NCBI GenBank assembly: GCA_018398765.1
Contig: JAHBMJ010000568.1
Span: 1 to 22,500, forward strand
Origin: Chromera velia
Lineage: Eukaryota > Sar > Chromeraceae
Reading direction: 5' to 3'
DNA length: 22,500 bases
Of the stretch, positions 1 to 10,700 are shown piece after piece. The notes beneath the pieces were generated by a model. That model was not told the origin of the DNA. It saw nothing but the letters and a program-made list of their open reading frames with translations, and made no database searches. The position numbers and the translations under genes are program-made. Numbering within the stretch: the stretch's first letter is position 1; every line of letters begins with the position of its first letter.

Positions 1-715
1 GGCGCAGTATGTCGATGCGCATGTCGGGTACGGAACTTGGAGGCGGCCCCCGGGGTGGTACGGGTGCAGTGGCACGGGAGGGGGTTGGTATGGACGCCGC
101 GGCGGTTTTCTCTGACGGCGAGGAAATCGGGGGGGATGGGGAGGAGGAGCCTGAGGAGGAGGGGCAGGAAGAAGGAGAAGAAGGGGGTTCTGCTGGGAGT
201 TTGGGAACATCCGTAAGTCTCTCGGATGGGGGCGGGTCCGAGAGAGACCAGGAAGAGGGGGGGGCAGACGTAGGAGGAGGGGGAAAAAAGACTTTCCAGG
301 CCGAGCACACGGGGGTCCATGGGGCTCCCCCGGTCAGAAGAGAGAGCTCAGTCACGTTGACAGACTCAGATGGCAGCTCCGAAGGTGTGACACCGACTTC
401 ACAGCAGGAACAGCGAGAATCACTTGAGCATCCGACTGCCATTTTGCCGCGACATCCTGCACACACTGCCAGGCCAGGCTATGAAGCCGACCAATGGCAG
501 AGATGTGAGTCACCGGGGGGAAGGGAGAGATCCCCAGCGACCAGACAATCGGAGGGCTTTGCTCTCTACCACAGCCGGCACTCCTTTGGAACGATGATGC
601 ATTCGGTTGGTTCCTTCGTTCGTTCGTTTGTTGGTTGGTTGGCATAGATATCTGTCAGTGCATGGTGCAGATAGACATGCTGATAAACTCACACAGATTG
701 GTTATGCACACACAT

Positions 716-755
<40 letters not shown>

Positions 756-1719
756 GGATCGCAGGGTTGGAAGGCCCTCCTCGTTTCCTTCGTTAGACAG
801 GTGCCTCCTTCCTTCCTGCCTGCCTGGGTGATGCGTCCCTTCTCCCTTCCTTGGCGCTTCCTCCAGAAAATATACATGCGTTAATTGATGCACATGAGCC
901 AATTAGCGTGTGCATGTGTGCAACCAAGCGTCTTTAAAGCATGCGAGATTTGCAGAGATATTTTGAGAACTCCATTGAGGGACTCATTAAGCAATACATA
1001 TTAATATATGACTTCTTTTAAGCCCGTCTGCTTGCCGGCCTGCCTGCCTGCCTCTGTCTGTCCGTTTCTTTATCTATCTGTGATGCATGGGGCTGTCTGT
1101 TGACGGCTTCCTTCCTTCCTTCATTCCTTCATGCATCCATCCGTGCAGATGAGCCAGTTGACTGATCTTTCGAGTGCGTCTGCGGACTCTCTGGGCTCTC
1201 TGTCGAGTGATCTGGAGGAGGAGGGCCTCCGCCTGGAGCTGTCCAGGAGCGCCTCCGTGGCCATGGCGGGAGGGGGGGCGTTGGGGGACAATCTGAACAA
1301 AAGGTAAGGCAGGCAGACAGGCAGGCAGGCAGGCAGGGAGGCACTCGGGGCTGTGTGTTTCTGAACTCTGATATGCAATTGCAATTGACCAGTCAGTCTG
1401 GTGGCTCTGATTTGTACAGAAGGAAGTGTTTTCGGCTTGCTTCTCCCACTTCCCCTTAATTCTCGTTGCCTAGCTCGGAAGGTAGAGTTTTCATTGAATT
1501 CTTCCACTTTGTAGGAGATGTCTAGAAGGGCGGGCACTAGAAAAGTTTTTTCTTATCACGGGACACAGGGCGACAATCCGCAAGAACGTCCGACAAAAGA
1601 TAGGTGTGCACAACGCAAAGCTATCCTGGTGAATCGACACACTGAGAGGAAGAGAATCTGCATGGCTGTCTGCCGTTCTCTCTGTCTCAGGGTGGGTGTT
1701 TGTCGGGATTGAGATCGAC

Positions 1720-1750
<31 letters not shown>

Positions 1751-3310
1751 GAAGGAAGGAAGGAAGGAAGGAAAGAAAGAAAGAAAGAAAGAAAGAAAAG
1801 AAAAAAAAGGAAAGAAAGAAAGAACGAAAGAAAGAAAAATGAGAGAAGAAATTTTTAATTTCATTCAACCAAGCAAGGAAAGGAAACTGCCCCCAATGCT
1901 TTAAACAAAGAATCAAACAAACGAAAGAATGAACAAACGAAAGAATTAACAAACGAAAGAATGAATGAATGAATGAATGAATGAATGAATCCACGAACGA
2001 TGACTGCAGGCGGCGGTCCATCCAACAAGGCACCTCTCCGAGTCACCTGGCATCTCTGCGTTCCTGTCTCCGACTCTGGCGGCGTGACCTCACGAAGGCC
2101 CTGCCTGTCCCTGGACTCTTTTTGTTCCCTTTCTCGAAACTGAGTCTGACAGAGAAGGCGGCAGTCTTCTTTTTTCAGCAAAACCTCACTCTCCTGGTCA
2201 GTGCATGTATTCTTCTTTCAGCAAGGCCTCACTCTCCTGGTCAGTCAGTCAGTCCGTCTCTTTCTCTCTTAATTGCCTTCTCCCTCCCGCCCCATTTCTC
2301 TCTCTCGATCTGCATGGGTGCATGAATGACGCCCCCCTCTCTCTGCCCCTTTTTGGTTGGCTCTATAGGCGTCACTTTTCCCTACTTGAGATGGTCTGCA
2401 TGCCTAAATTTATTTGTCTTTCCGGGTCTTTCTGAAAGGGTCCGTGACAGTCACTTGCACTTTGTGTTTGGCAGAGAGAGTTGGCTGGCCCTCGAGGGGG
2501 AAGGGAGAGGGAAAGGGAAAGGCCTACTCACGGCTAGAGGAGGGGGTAGAGTTTTGTCGGTTTGGGAGAATTGATTCTTCATGCTTCAAATCAAAGCAAA
2601 TTAAATCAGAGCACACAAAATCCACCATGCAGTCCCTGCAGCCAGAACAGGGCGGCGGGAATTCGTGTCTGTGAAGTGAGTCGCCGGCAAGTGTTTCAAA
2701 AACCCTTCTGCCTGCCTGCGTGCTTGCCTGGCTTGCTTTTCCATTGCAGATGTGTGCGGTCTTTTCGTTTCTCGTGGATGGAGCAATCCTGGGATGGGCA
2801 GCGGTGGGCTCCCTGAGCTCTCTGGTGGGGTGGGGGGGTGCAAAAGTCAGCAATGCGTCCCTTCGGTGTACTCCCAGGCCGAACATGGGGGGGGAGGGGG
2901 GAGGAATTGGAAGAAGGGGGACAAACTTTCGGGTAGGCGGGGGGGCAGGCGGGAGACTGGCGGGCCCTAGAAGTTCCCTCTACTTGCAGCCAAGGGGGCG
3001 ACAGAATAAAAGGGCCGCCGTCGTAACGGCGGGACTCTTTGCAGGAGGTGTCGGCATGGGGGTGACTGCTCTGGTTCTCGTGGGTGTTGCGCCTCTTTCG
3101 TCTCCCTCGTTGCATCTGGTCTGTCTCTTTGCAACTCTCTTCTCTGTGGTGCTCTCGTACCTCTGTTTTCCGGTGGTGGACTCACTCCTTCTTGCTGGGC
3201 GCCGCGGCCTGAGGGCTTTGCTGCTCCCCTCTCAGACTGGTGGAAGGGACAGAAGGAAGAGCCGTACGAGCATGAGAAAAAGTCCGTTTTCATCCATCAA
3301 CCTAGCCTGA
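1..3310 (+). CDS. Multi-pass membrane protein, 5'-truncated by window edge, spliced
   Basis: I do not recognise the family. Proposed exons are: an acidic, Ser/Gly-rich exon open from the window edge (donor GTAAGT at 212 or GTGAGT near 503); 1149-1303; 2010-2196; and 2750-3310, which holds an optional frame-neutral intron at 2933-2989. Phases agree exactly across the last three junctions: phase 2 into 2010 and phase 0 into 2750. The protein runs from a Glu/Ser-rich region (SQLTDLSSASADSLGSL) through a basic stretch (NKRRRSIQQ) to about three hydrophobic segments: one around AVFSFLVDGAILGWAAVG, one around VVTAGLFAGGVGMGVTALVL, and one around LVCLFATLFSVVLSYLCF. It ends in a basic tail with a TGA stop. 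This looks like an integral membrane protein with a cytosolic acidic N-terminal region. The first-exon join is unsolved: the GTAAGT donor is phase-compatible with the exon at 1149, but using it would discard open, coding-looking sequence after 212. Confidence 0.6.
724..752. repeat. (GA)n microsatellite
   Basis: Pure GA dinucleotide run of about 28 bases, preceded by a short CA run, inside the first intron of the 5'-truncated gene. Confidence 0.9.
1308..1340. repeat. (GGCA)n microsatellite right after a splice donor
   Basis: A GGCA/GACA tetranucleotide run starts within a few bases of the GTAAGG donor of exon 1149-1303, as if it had grown out of the intron start. Confidence 0.8.
1721..1989. 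repeat. (GAAA)n / (GGAA)n / (GAAT)n composite microsatellite
   Basis: A long purine-rich tract of GAAA and GGAA repeats (about 1721-1840) is followed by GAAT and related repeats (about 1918-1989). The array ends about 20 bases before the acceptor of the exon that starts at 2010. Long reading frames through it on the minus strand (runs of Phe/Ser) are artefacts. Confidence 0.9.
2165..2245 (+). repeat. Direct duplication of an exon 3' end plus its splice donor
   Basis: The segment ending in CCTCACTCTCCTG/GTCAGT occurs twice, 43 bases apart. The first copy forms the end of exon 2010-2196. The second copy (about 2210-2245) lies in the following intron. It keeps a TTTCAG acceptor before 2222 and a GTCAGT donor at 2240, and so outlines an 18-nt phase-0 micro-exon. 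Confidence 0.8.
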
Positions 3311-4467
3311 AGAAAACGTATGCTCAGGACAGGAGCAACGCAAAAGCGGCTTGTATCAAGCCCAAACGCTGCATGTGTGTCATGGCCCAGTAGTAAGCTC
3401 CAAATTGATATTTTGCCTAGTACGTTTTTGGGCCACCAAGGCCTTACAGTTTAGAATTCTTAAAGAATAATTAAGGATCCCGTTTTTCTTTTTCAATGTT
3501 AAAACTTGAAAATTCAATATTACAGAAAATGAAAATTAAACATATGTTATTATTAATTATATCGCTAGTTATATCGTTAGCTGAACTTCTATAATTGTTA
3601 ATTACTGTTGTTAAGTATTACCTATTCTAGGTAACATTGAATATTTCAAATTTAAAGGCTAGACAAAAAGTGATTGCACGCCTAAAATATAAAATATGCA
3701 TGTATATGGTATGCTGAACAAAACTGTAATCACTTTAATTACTCTTTTACTTATTTTTGCATATTCTTACCAATGATTCTCTTGCCAATGAGAGCTCCTC
3801 TTCTCTACTGCGAAAGTAGTCTTCATGTTTCATTTTGACTTGTATGTCCAACAAATCTAAATCTTTATAAACGTACTTTGCATAGTATACACACTTATAA
3901 TACGTCGTGACACTAGCTGCCAGTGTATGGTGACCGAACTACTTTAAAATACTGTTCTCTGTATTTCAGTGGTATTACATGTCCAGACCAAGTCTGAGTC
4001 GGCTGAGTAGTCAGCGAGGTTGAGTATAGCTTTTAGTGTGGCAGAAGTACAAAACCGTTACTAACTGGTACAGATAAATACGTTGAATCGTAGTATAGTT
4101 AATTCTTTGCATACACATAGGACCGGCCAGAGAAACACTAAAGAGAACATATGATCTGACGCACCCCGTGCAAATGGCCTGGAAAGCGGAATTAACTTTG
4201 TTCTGACTAGTTCTGACCCCCAGTTATGTTGTGTTAAGTGCCCGCTCAGTTCTATTTGCGGGACATGCATCTGCGTGCGTCAGAGTTTTCGAGTTTTCAA
4301 TCGTAGATTCGCGACATGCTGCCATGCACCTCAACTCTTTGTAAGTGCCCGGCCCTCAGCTACGCTTTCCGGGCCACCTTAATTTATTGCGCAATTCCTT
4401 ACATGTATGCATTGCATGCAGCACACAAATTAAGGTCAGACGATGCGACAACAAAGTTGCCTGACAG

Positions 4468-4506
<39 letters not shown>

Positions 4507-4693
4507 GCTTCAATGAGAGAACGAAGCGGTCCCTTTGACACCGCTTCAGAACTTGAAAGCCAGCCTTGAGAGAAAGGAAACCAGTCCAGACGAATTACAA
4601 TCTGTTTGCTTTACAAATTCAGTGAAAATCCATCCATAAATTATATACAGGCATTAACGCGCGCACACATCTGTGGATATCTGTCTGCCCGCA
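3311..4693. other. AT-rich intergenic region
   Basis: About 1.4 kb between two genes on the same strand. Base composition drops sharply to AT-rich after the stop at 3310, and no coding-looking frame or RNA gene was seen. A perfect TA run lies at about 4469-4498, some 200 bases before the start of the next gene. The promoter of that gene should lie here, but I see no clear element. Confidence 0.7.
4469..4498. repeat. (TA)n microsatellite
   Basis: About 30 bases of uninterrupted TA dinucleotides upstream of the intronless secreted-protein gene. Confidence 0.9.
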
Positions 4694-5731
4694 ATGAGAG
4701 GCGTCGCTGTGCTTGTGTTCGTCGCCAGCTCTGCTGTGCTCTCTTCTGGCTTCTCCTTCCCCTCCTTTGGCTTGGACAGCTTCAAGCTTGACCAGCTGCC
4801 AGGTCTTGGTGACTTCTTCTCCAAGAAAGAGAACGACACCGACGTTGACGTTGATGCTGTTGACCCCAAAAAGTTCGGGGTGCACCTTCTGACCTTCGAT
4901 GGGTTGTTCAAGGGATTCGATCTGAAGGACAAGGAGAAGTCGGAAGCAAAGAAGACAAAGGGGAAGAATGAAAGAAAGGGGAACGAGACGGAGACGGAAC
5001 CAGAGGAGCCGATTATCTTCGACTCAGTTGAAGAGGCCATCGAAGCAAAATTCGTCAATCTGAACCTGGCGATGCTCCGTGTGATGGCAGGAGCGATCAC
5101 CTGCGTGTCGTCTGTCCCCCTTCCCTCCTCGGGGTCCTTTCCCGGGGGGGTCACGATCGTTCCAGAGAGTGGGGACGATGAGGCAACGATTTTAGCTCGG
5201 TGCAAGGCGAGCTCCCCTCCCTTCACCTCAGCAGAGGCCGGAGACGGGTTCGACAAGTGCTTCATCGATTGGGCCTCAAACGCCCTTCTGGTGTCTGCCT
5301 TCGAACTCAGCGCGAACGGACAAGCGCTGATCCTCACGGGAGTGGGGACGATCTCTGAAATATTCTGCGACGTTCCAGAGCCAACTCTAGAAGAATCGAT
5401 TCAGAACGTCTTCAGCCCAGAGAACGGGTTAGAGCTGCTGATCGAGGACGGCAACGTGATCTGTCCAAACGGGACTTTCGGGTTTTTCGATTTTGAGCCT
5501 CCAAGTGGAGACGATGCGGCCACTGTGCTCGCACGGTGCCAGACTGCAGATGGAGGGAGTGCCTTTGAGGAAGTCGAGACAGGCAGTGGCCGGGACAGGT
5601 GCATCATTGTCGATTGGGACTCGGCCTCCTTCCCGGTCTCCGGATTCGAACTCGGGCCCAGCTTCAATCTGATTCTGAAACCGGATGTTGGCAACGTGAC
5701 GTTGATTCTCTGCGACAACCAATTTCCTTAA
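4694..5731 (+). CDS. Secreted protein with two copies of a four-cysteine domain
   Basis: Single open frame of 345 aa. The ATG at 4694 is chosen because it starts directly with a signal peptide (MRGVAVLVFVASSAVLSSG); the in-frame codon further up is GTG. After the signal come a Phe/Leu-rich mature N-terminus, an acidic NDTDVDVD stretch and a Lys/Glu-rich linker. Two homologous domains follow, at about residues 130-227 and 250-342. Each has four Cys with similar spacing (33, 19, 36 and 25, 21, 37 residues) and shares SGDD-x-AT-x-LARC, D-[KR]-C-x-I..DW, VS-x-FEL and a closing (F/L)CD. The even Cys number fits disulfide bonding outside the cytosol. I do not recognise the domain, and no catalytic motif is evident. 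Codon use looks strong and GC-rich, unlike the flanking AT-rich DNA. No intron is needed. Confidence 0.88.
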   Translation: MRGVAVLVFVASSAVLSSGFSFPSFGLDSFKLDQLPGLGDFFSKKENDTDVDVDAVDPKKFGVHLLTFDGLFKGFDLKDKEKSEAKKTKGKNERKGNETETEPEEPIIFDSVEEAIEAKFVNLNLAMLRVMAGAITCVSSVPLPSSGSFPGGVTIVPESGDDEATILARCKASSPPFTSAEAGDGFDKCFIDWASNALLVSAFELSANGQALILTGVGTISEIFCDVPEPTLEESIQNVFSPENGLELLIEDGNVICPNGTFGFFDFEPPSGDDAATVLARCQTADGGSAFEEVETGSGRDRCIIVDWDSASFPVSGFELGPSFNLILKPDVGNVTLILCDNQFP

Positions 5732-7779
5732 TTCACGGAATGAAGAAAAGAAAGGCACAGGGAAAGGGAAAGGAGTCTGTTCACTGCATTACAGTACCTT
5801 TCTGCAGGTTCAAGCAATTATGTGTTTTCCGCTACGTCTTCTGCTCACGGTGGTCGGGCTCGACCGACTCGCCCATGCAATTGTGAATTAATTGAATGTT
5901 GAATGATTCAAAATGAAATTCAATTAATATGACCGTTCAATGACGTACGTCTCTCGGTTTCATGTCTTGACTTTCGAGTCTTGAATCAAATCTTGATTCA
6001 AAAAAGCTCTAAAAAAAGTTTTAATTCACAAACTTTGCCCCCAACTTTGCCTGTAGCTGAGTCTAAACCTTTTTGAAATAATTAAAGCAAAAACAGCAAG
6101 ACTATGCATCTATGGCTATCTAGATAGCTATGCATGTATGTAATATATGCCATGTATATCGTCTAGCAGTATTGTAGCTGCATTATAGATCATAGTAGCA
6201 TAGTAGAACCATAAACACATAATCTTATAAATGCTAACTCGTGTGGTGAACGCTTACAACAATTCGGTTCTATTATTTTTGTAAAAAAAATATTTTTTTA
6301 AAATCGACGACCATCTTGCGCCATCTTGCACTCGAAATCACTCGGATATGAAGACGAATGTTTTTTGTCACACTCTTCTACGTGTGGAAAGGCATGTGTG
6401 CGCATGACTGATGCTGGCTCATAGGATCTGCTTTACTACTTATGCTATATAACTTTATACCAAAAACGTTGCCCAAAACTCTTTCCACATTTCTATTTTC
6501 GAATGATTTCTTTCATTTTGCAGCCATGCCAGTGATGAACCATCAACCAAACTGTTTTCTTTTCATCCATCGTCTTCTTCTCTTGATCTAGCACTAATCT
6601 AGCATGGAAGAGGTTGTAGCATCTTTATGTTTTTTGCTTATATCGATGCAAAACCCATCATTGCGCGTTTACAAAGGACTGTCTACTACACATTTGATCC
6701 ATACTTTCTCCCCCTCTTTTTAACGTTTTCCGACTAGCTACTGTTCTCTCTTGGGCTAGCTCTTAGGCCTCTGTCTGAGTCTGTCACCACCCTTTTAATC
6801 AACACCTATCTAGATCTAAACCTAGATCAACACCCTCCTACACCTTCCATATCCTCTTTTGTTTAGGTCTAAGTTTAGGAGGCAATTAAACCTCATAAAC
6901 CTTCCTTTCTAGCGTTTTTTCTTTGTAAAACTATACTAAAACAAAACCCCGCATCTAATTCAAACCTAGGTTCAAACAATAACAGGCATATACGTTATTT
7001 CTTAAAAGAAAACATCAACATAATAGATTGATGCGAGGCTAGATGCTAGGGTTCAGATGAAAAAGTTTAAAGACTTGGAGACTTGTAGCTAAAATTGTAG
7101 AGTGATTTTGTGAATTAATGAGATTAGGCCTTTTGCCGCTTCTTTCTTTTTTTACAAACTTTCCAACGGATGGGCAGGGGCAAATGACACTGGCAGCAGG
7201 TGAGCGGTCAGAGCTGCTCAATCTGTTTGTAGAATTTCCGCTATACTTTTCGCAAGCGTGAAGGATCAAAGGTCGCACATACTCGCACATGCTTGCACAC
7301 GCACGCACGCTTTAAGATGCAGAGAAGGGGAGACCTAGAGGGAAAGGACGGACGAGTCTTTCTTCATCGATCGATCGACCGGCTTTCCTTTTTGGATTCC
7401 GAGAAGAAAGAAAGACCGAGAAAAACTCGTTCGTTCAAGCTAGGTCCATGCAGTGACAAAATGGAGGTCTTATTTGGAGGGAAAAGGAAGGAGCGACACG
7501 TGTTTGAGCCGTTGAGAACTTAAAGCAAGGCCCTGGAAAGGAAACGCATTATGAAAAGACAAGAGAACGAAGGAAGGAGATGAATGAGAAAACGACCCCG
7601 GGACGGCTGACGCATTCCACCAGACCGCATGACTTTTATCTTTCTTGCCAGGATCCCTCGTCTTTGTTTGAATTAACTACCGGCATGCATGCATGATGAT
7701 GGTAGGAAAATGCATCATGAGTCATTCATATTCTCCTGAAATGATCGATGGAGAAATCTTACTCCCTCATCACTCCTCT
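5732..7779. other. AT-rich intergenic region between convergent genes
   Basis: About 2 kb between the stop of the secreted-protein gene and the stop of the minus-strand gene, so the region is convergent. It is mostly AT-rich without a convincing coding frame up to about 7050, then more mixed. A 76-codon plus-strand frame at about 7293-7523 has no domain, signal or splice support and was not called. The 3' UTRs and polyadenylation signals of both genes should lie here, but I cannot place them. Confidence 0.65.
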
Positions 7780-10700
7780 TCACCAGTCATAGAAGGATTT
7801 CCTGACACTTCCCCTACCCCCCGAGCTGGCTGCAAAGGACACTCGCGACTGCTTCTTCCGTCCCGCGGCACTGCCTGCTCCCACGCTGCTGTGTTTCTTC
7901 CCCCCGAATCTGCTCGCACGCTGCCCCCCCCCTCCAGTGGACCGCCTGCCTCCCCCCGCCCCGTAGCCGGAGGAGAACCAGCCAGACCCCGCGACAGTGC
8001 CGGTCTCGGTGATGTCGTCATGCCCGTCGTTCACCCACACCTGCAAGCAAAAGACACGAAAGGAAAAGCAAATGCATATACAGAAGCAAATGCAGACAGA
8101 TATACAAGGGAGTCGATGGATTGGGTTACCCGCCACTGTGAGGGAGGGCCGGGAGGAAACTAAAAGCAGAAGCAGAGATCTGCAGAGTATGGGGACCGTG
8201 CAAACACAAAAAGAAAAAAAAAAAGAGGAAGAAAGACAGATCTCTGCATGTGGGTAGAAAGAGAGACCATACTATCTGACTGTCGTCAAGCTGCTTTCTT
8301 CGTCTCAAAGCCCATCACTCAGTCGGAGTGCAGAAAGGAGAGGGGAGAAACGGCGCAAGAAAGACACTCAACAAGACCTGATCGAGACGTGTGTCGATGA
8401 ATCAGGAATACAATTACTGTCGAGTGACGGACAACCGGGCGATCGTCCGACATGAAATGCGCACATTGTTAAATGCATGCAGACAAAGAGAGGTGCAGAT
8501 AGACAAGAGAGAGGTACAGACGCGGACGAACAAAAAGACAGAAAGAAGGAAGGACACACAGACCTCGTCCTCATCTTCTGAGAAATCGTCACCCTCATAC
8601 GCCTGGCCTGTGGGTCCCTTGGTGGCGGCGGGGGGACCTCCATAGGCAGGGGGTGCGGGTCCCGGTGTTGTGCTTGGGTAGGCCGTGAAGGTGCTAGCGT
8701 GGTTGCCATAGGGCTGGGGCTGGTTGTGGTTGTAGGCGGCGGGCGGGTAATGCCCCCCTGCGGCAGCTGGAGGCTGGTCTGCCGCCCCCGTCTGAATGAT
8801 GATCGAGCGGCCACCTTGTGCTCCTGCGGGATGCGGATAGGGAGCACTGGGGTAGGGCTGGCCTGCGCCTTGGCCACCTCCTGTGTCGATGACGATGTGG
8901 GTAGCCCTCGGGTTGGGCGGAGGTGTCACTGGAAGGGGCTGGATGTACCTGCGGAGGGTTGGGGGCACATTGCAACGATCGATTGAATGATGTGCAACTG
9001 TATGGGGAGAGAACGAGCAAGAGAAAGGTTGGGGGAGAACTAGGGAGAGAAAAAAGGGGGGAAGGTCCCTTCGTCGGCAGTTGGTCCACCGCAAATGACA
9101 GAAAGCAGAAAGAGGCACACGCCTCTCATTCGATTCCGCACAGAGGGAGACAGAGACAGAAAAGAGTGGAAGAGAGGGATTCATAGCTCCACAGACTAAA
9201 AAATACGCAGCCGCAGATACACAGATGGATAGAGGCCCATAATCAGACCGCTAGACGGAAAAACAGATTGACAGATTGACAGAGAAATAGATCGATAGAT
9301 GAATAGACATGCATGAACAGTGCAGATGTACTCCAAAAAACCAAACGTACGCACCTGTCCTCTGTCCCGGTGTTGTACTCGTCTTTGTACTTTGCGTAGG
9401 CCTCCCCTCCGGCTTTGTGCTCTGCATGCGCCCACCCACCCACCCATCCATGCATGCATCCATGCAGTTACTCCTTGATTTTCTCTGACATGCAATTTGG
9501 GCAGGACGATCAATTCAATACTTGAGTAGAAGAGCCAGAACCGGAGGGCCAGAGCGAGACGAGAAAGATACAGCGAGCATGTATTTGTGGAAAGAATGTA
9601 GGTTGATTAAGGGCGGCTTGTTTTCTTCGATCGTCGATCCTTCCTTCCTTCCCTCAATGCATGGGTGTTGTGCGATGGATGTTGTTCGTTCATGTTTGAT
9701 GGAGGCGTGACTGTGCGACTTCAGGATCGATCCACTGACGACTCACTTCTCAGCTCCTTGTCTCGCTCCTCCCGCTTTCGAATTTGTTGTCCTGCAGGAA
9801 GGGGACAGACAGACAGGACAATCAAGAGGGGTGGGTGGGTGTTTAATCGTCTCGTCGACTGGACACACTGGAAGACAGGCAGGCAGGCAAGCAGACAGGT
9901 CGCAATTCCATAGAGATACGCATACAACCCCACACCTTCACATGCAGTCCCTCTCTCTCTCAGTCTCTCTCTCCTCCTCTCCCTCTCTCACCCAACCACA
10001 CCCTCACACACCAGCACAGAGATGCACGCACCTTTCTGGTCACGTCCTGCCATCCGAGCCATGACAATGGCGATGGTGATGCGAAGAGCGTCCCACACGA
10101 CTCTGCACGAAAGGAGGGAGGCAGAGTCGACGATCCAACCACAGTCAGAAACCTTAGACCCTTTGTGCATGCAAGGAAGTGAGAGTCGATCAGGTTCGTT
10201 CGTTCAGACCGATAGGCCGAGAGAGAGAGAGAGAGAACGGTCAGAGGCCTGCCTGTCGGAAATTGGACAGCCAGGCGGACTGACAGAAAGATACAAAGAC
10301 ATACAGACTGATGAAAAGGTAGAAAAAAAGACAGACAGACAGACAGACAGAAGTGCAGAAAGAAAGTCCGACAGAAAGACTGACGACAGAATAAAGAGAA
10401 GAAGTGCATCTCCTCCCTTATCCTGGCAGGCCCTCAGGCAGGCGTTTCTGAACTCTTCTTCCTCCTGCATTCATTCATTCATTCATTCATTCATTCACTC
10501 CTTCACTTACTCGGTCGATCATTCATTCATTCACTCCTTCACTTACTCGGTCGATCATTCATTCATTCACTCCTTCACTTACTCGGTCGATCATTCATTC
10601 ATTCACTCATTCACTTACTCGGTCGATCATTCATTCATTCATTCATTCATTCACTCATTCACTTACTCGGTCGATCATTCATTTGATCGCTCGGCCGATC

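Noticed and set aside
7293-7523. 76-codon plus-strand open frame
   Set aside because: Basic low-complexity product with no domain, signal or splice context, in a convergent intergenic region.
10468-10685. CRISPR-like array
   Set aside because: The units are contiguous and near-identical with no unique spacers, in a eukaryotic intron.
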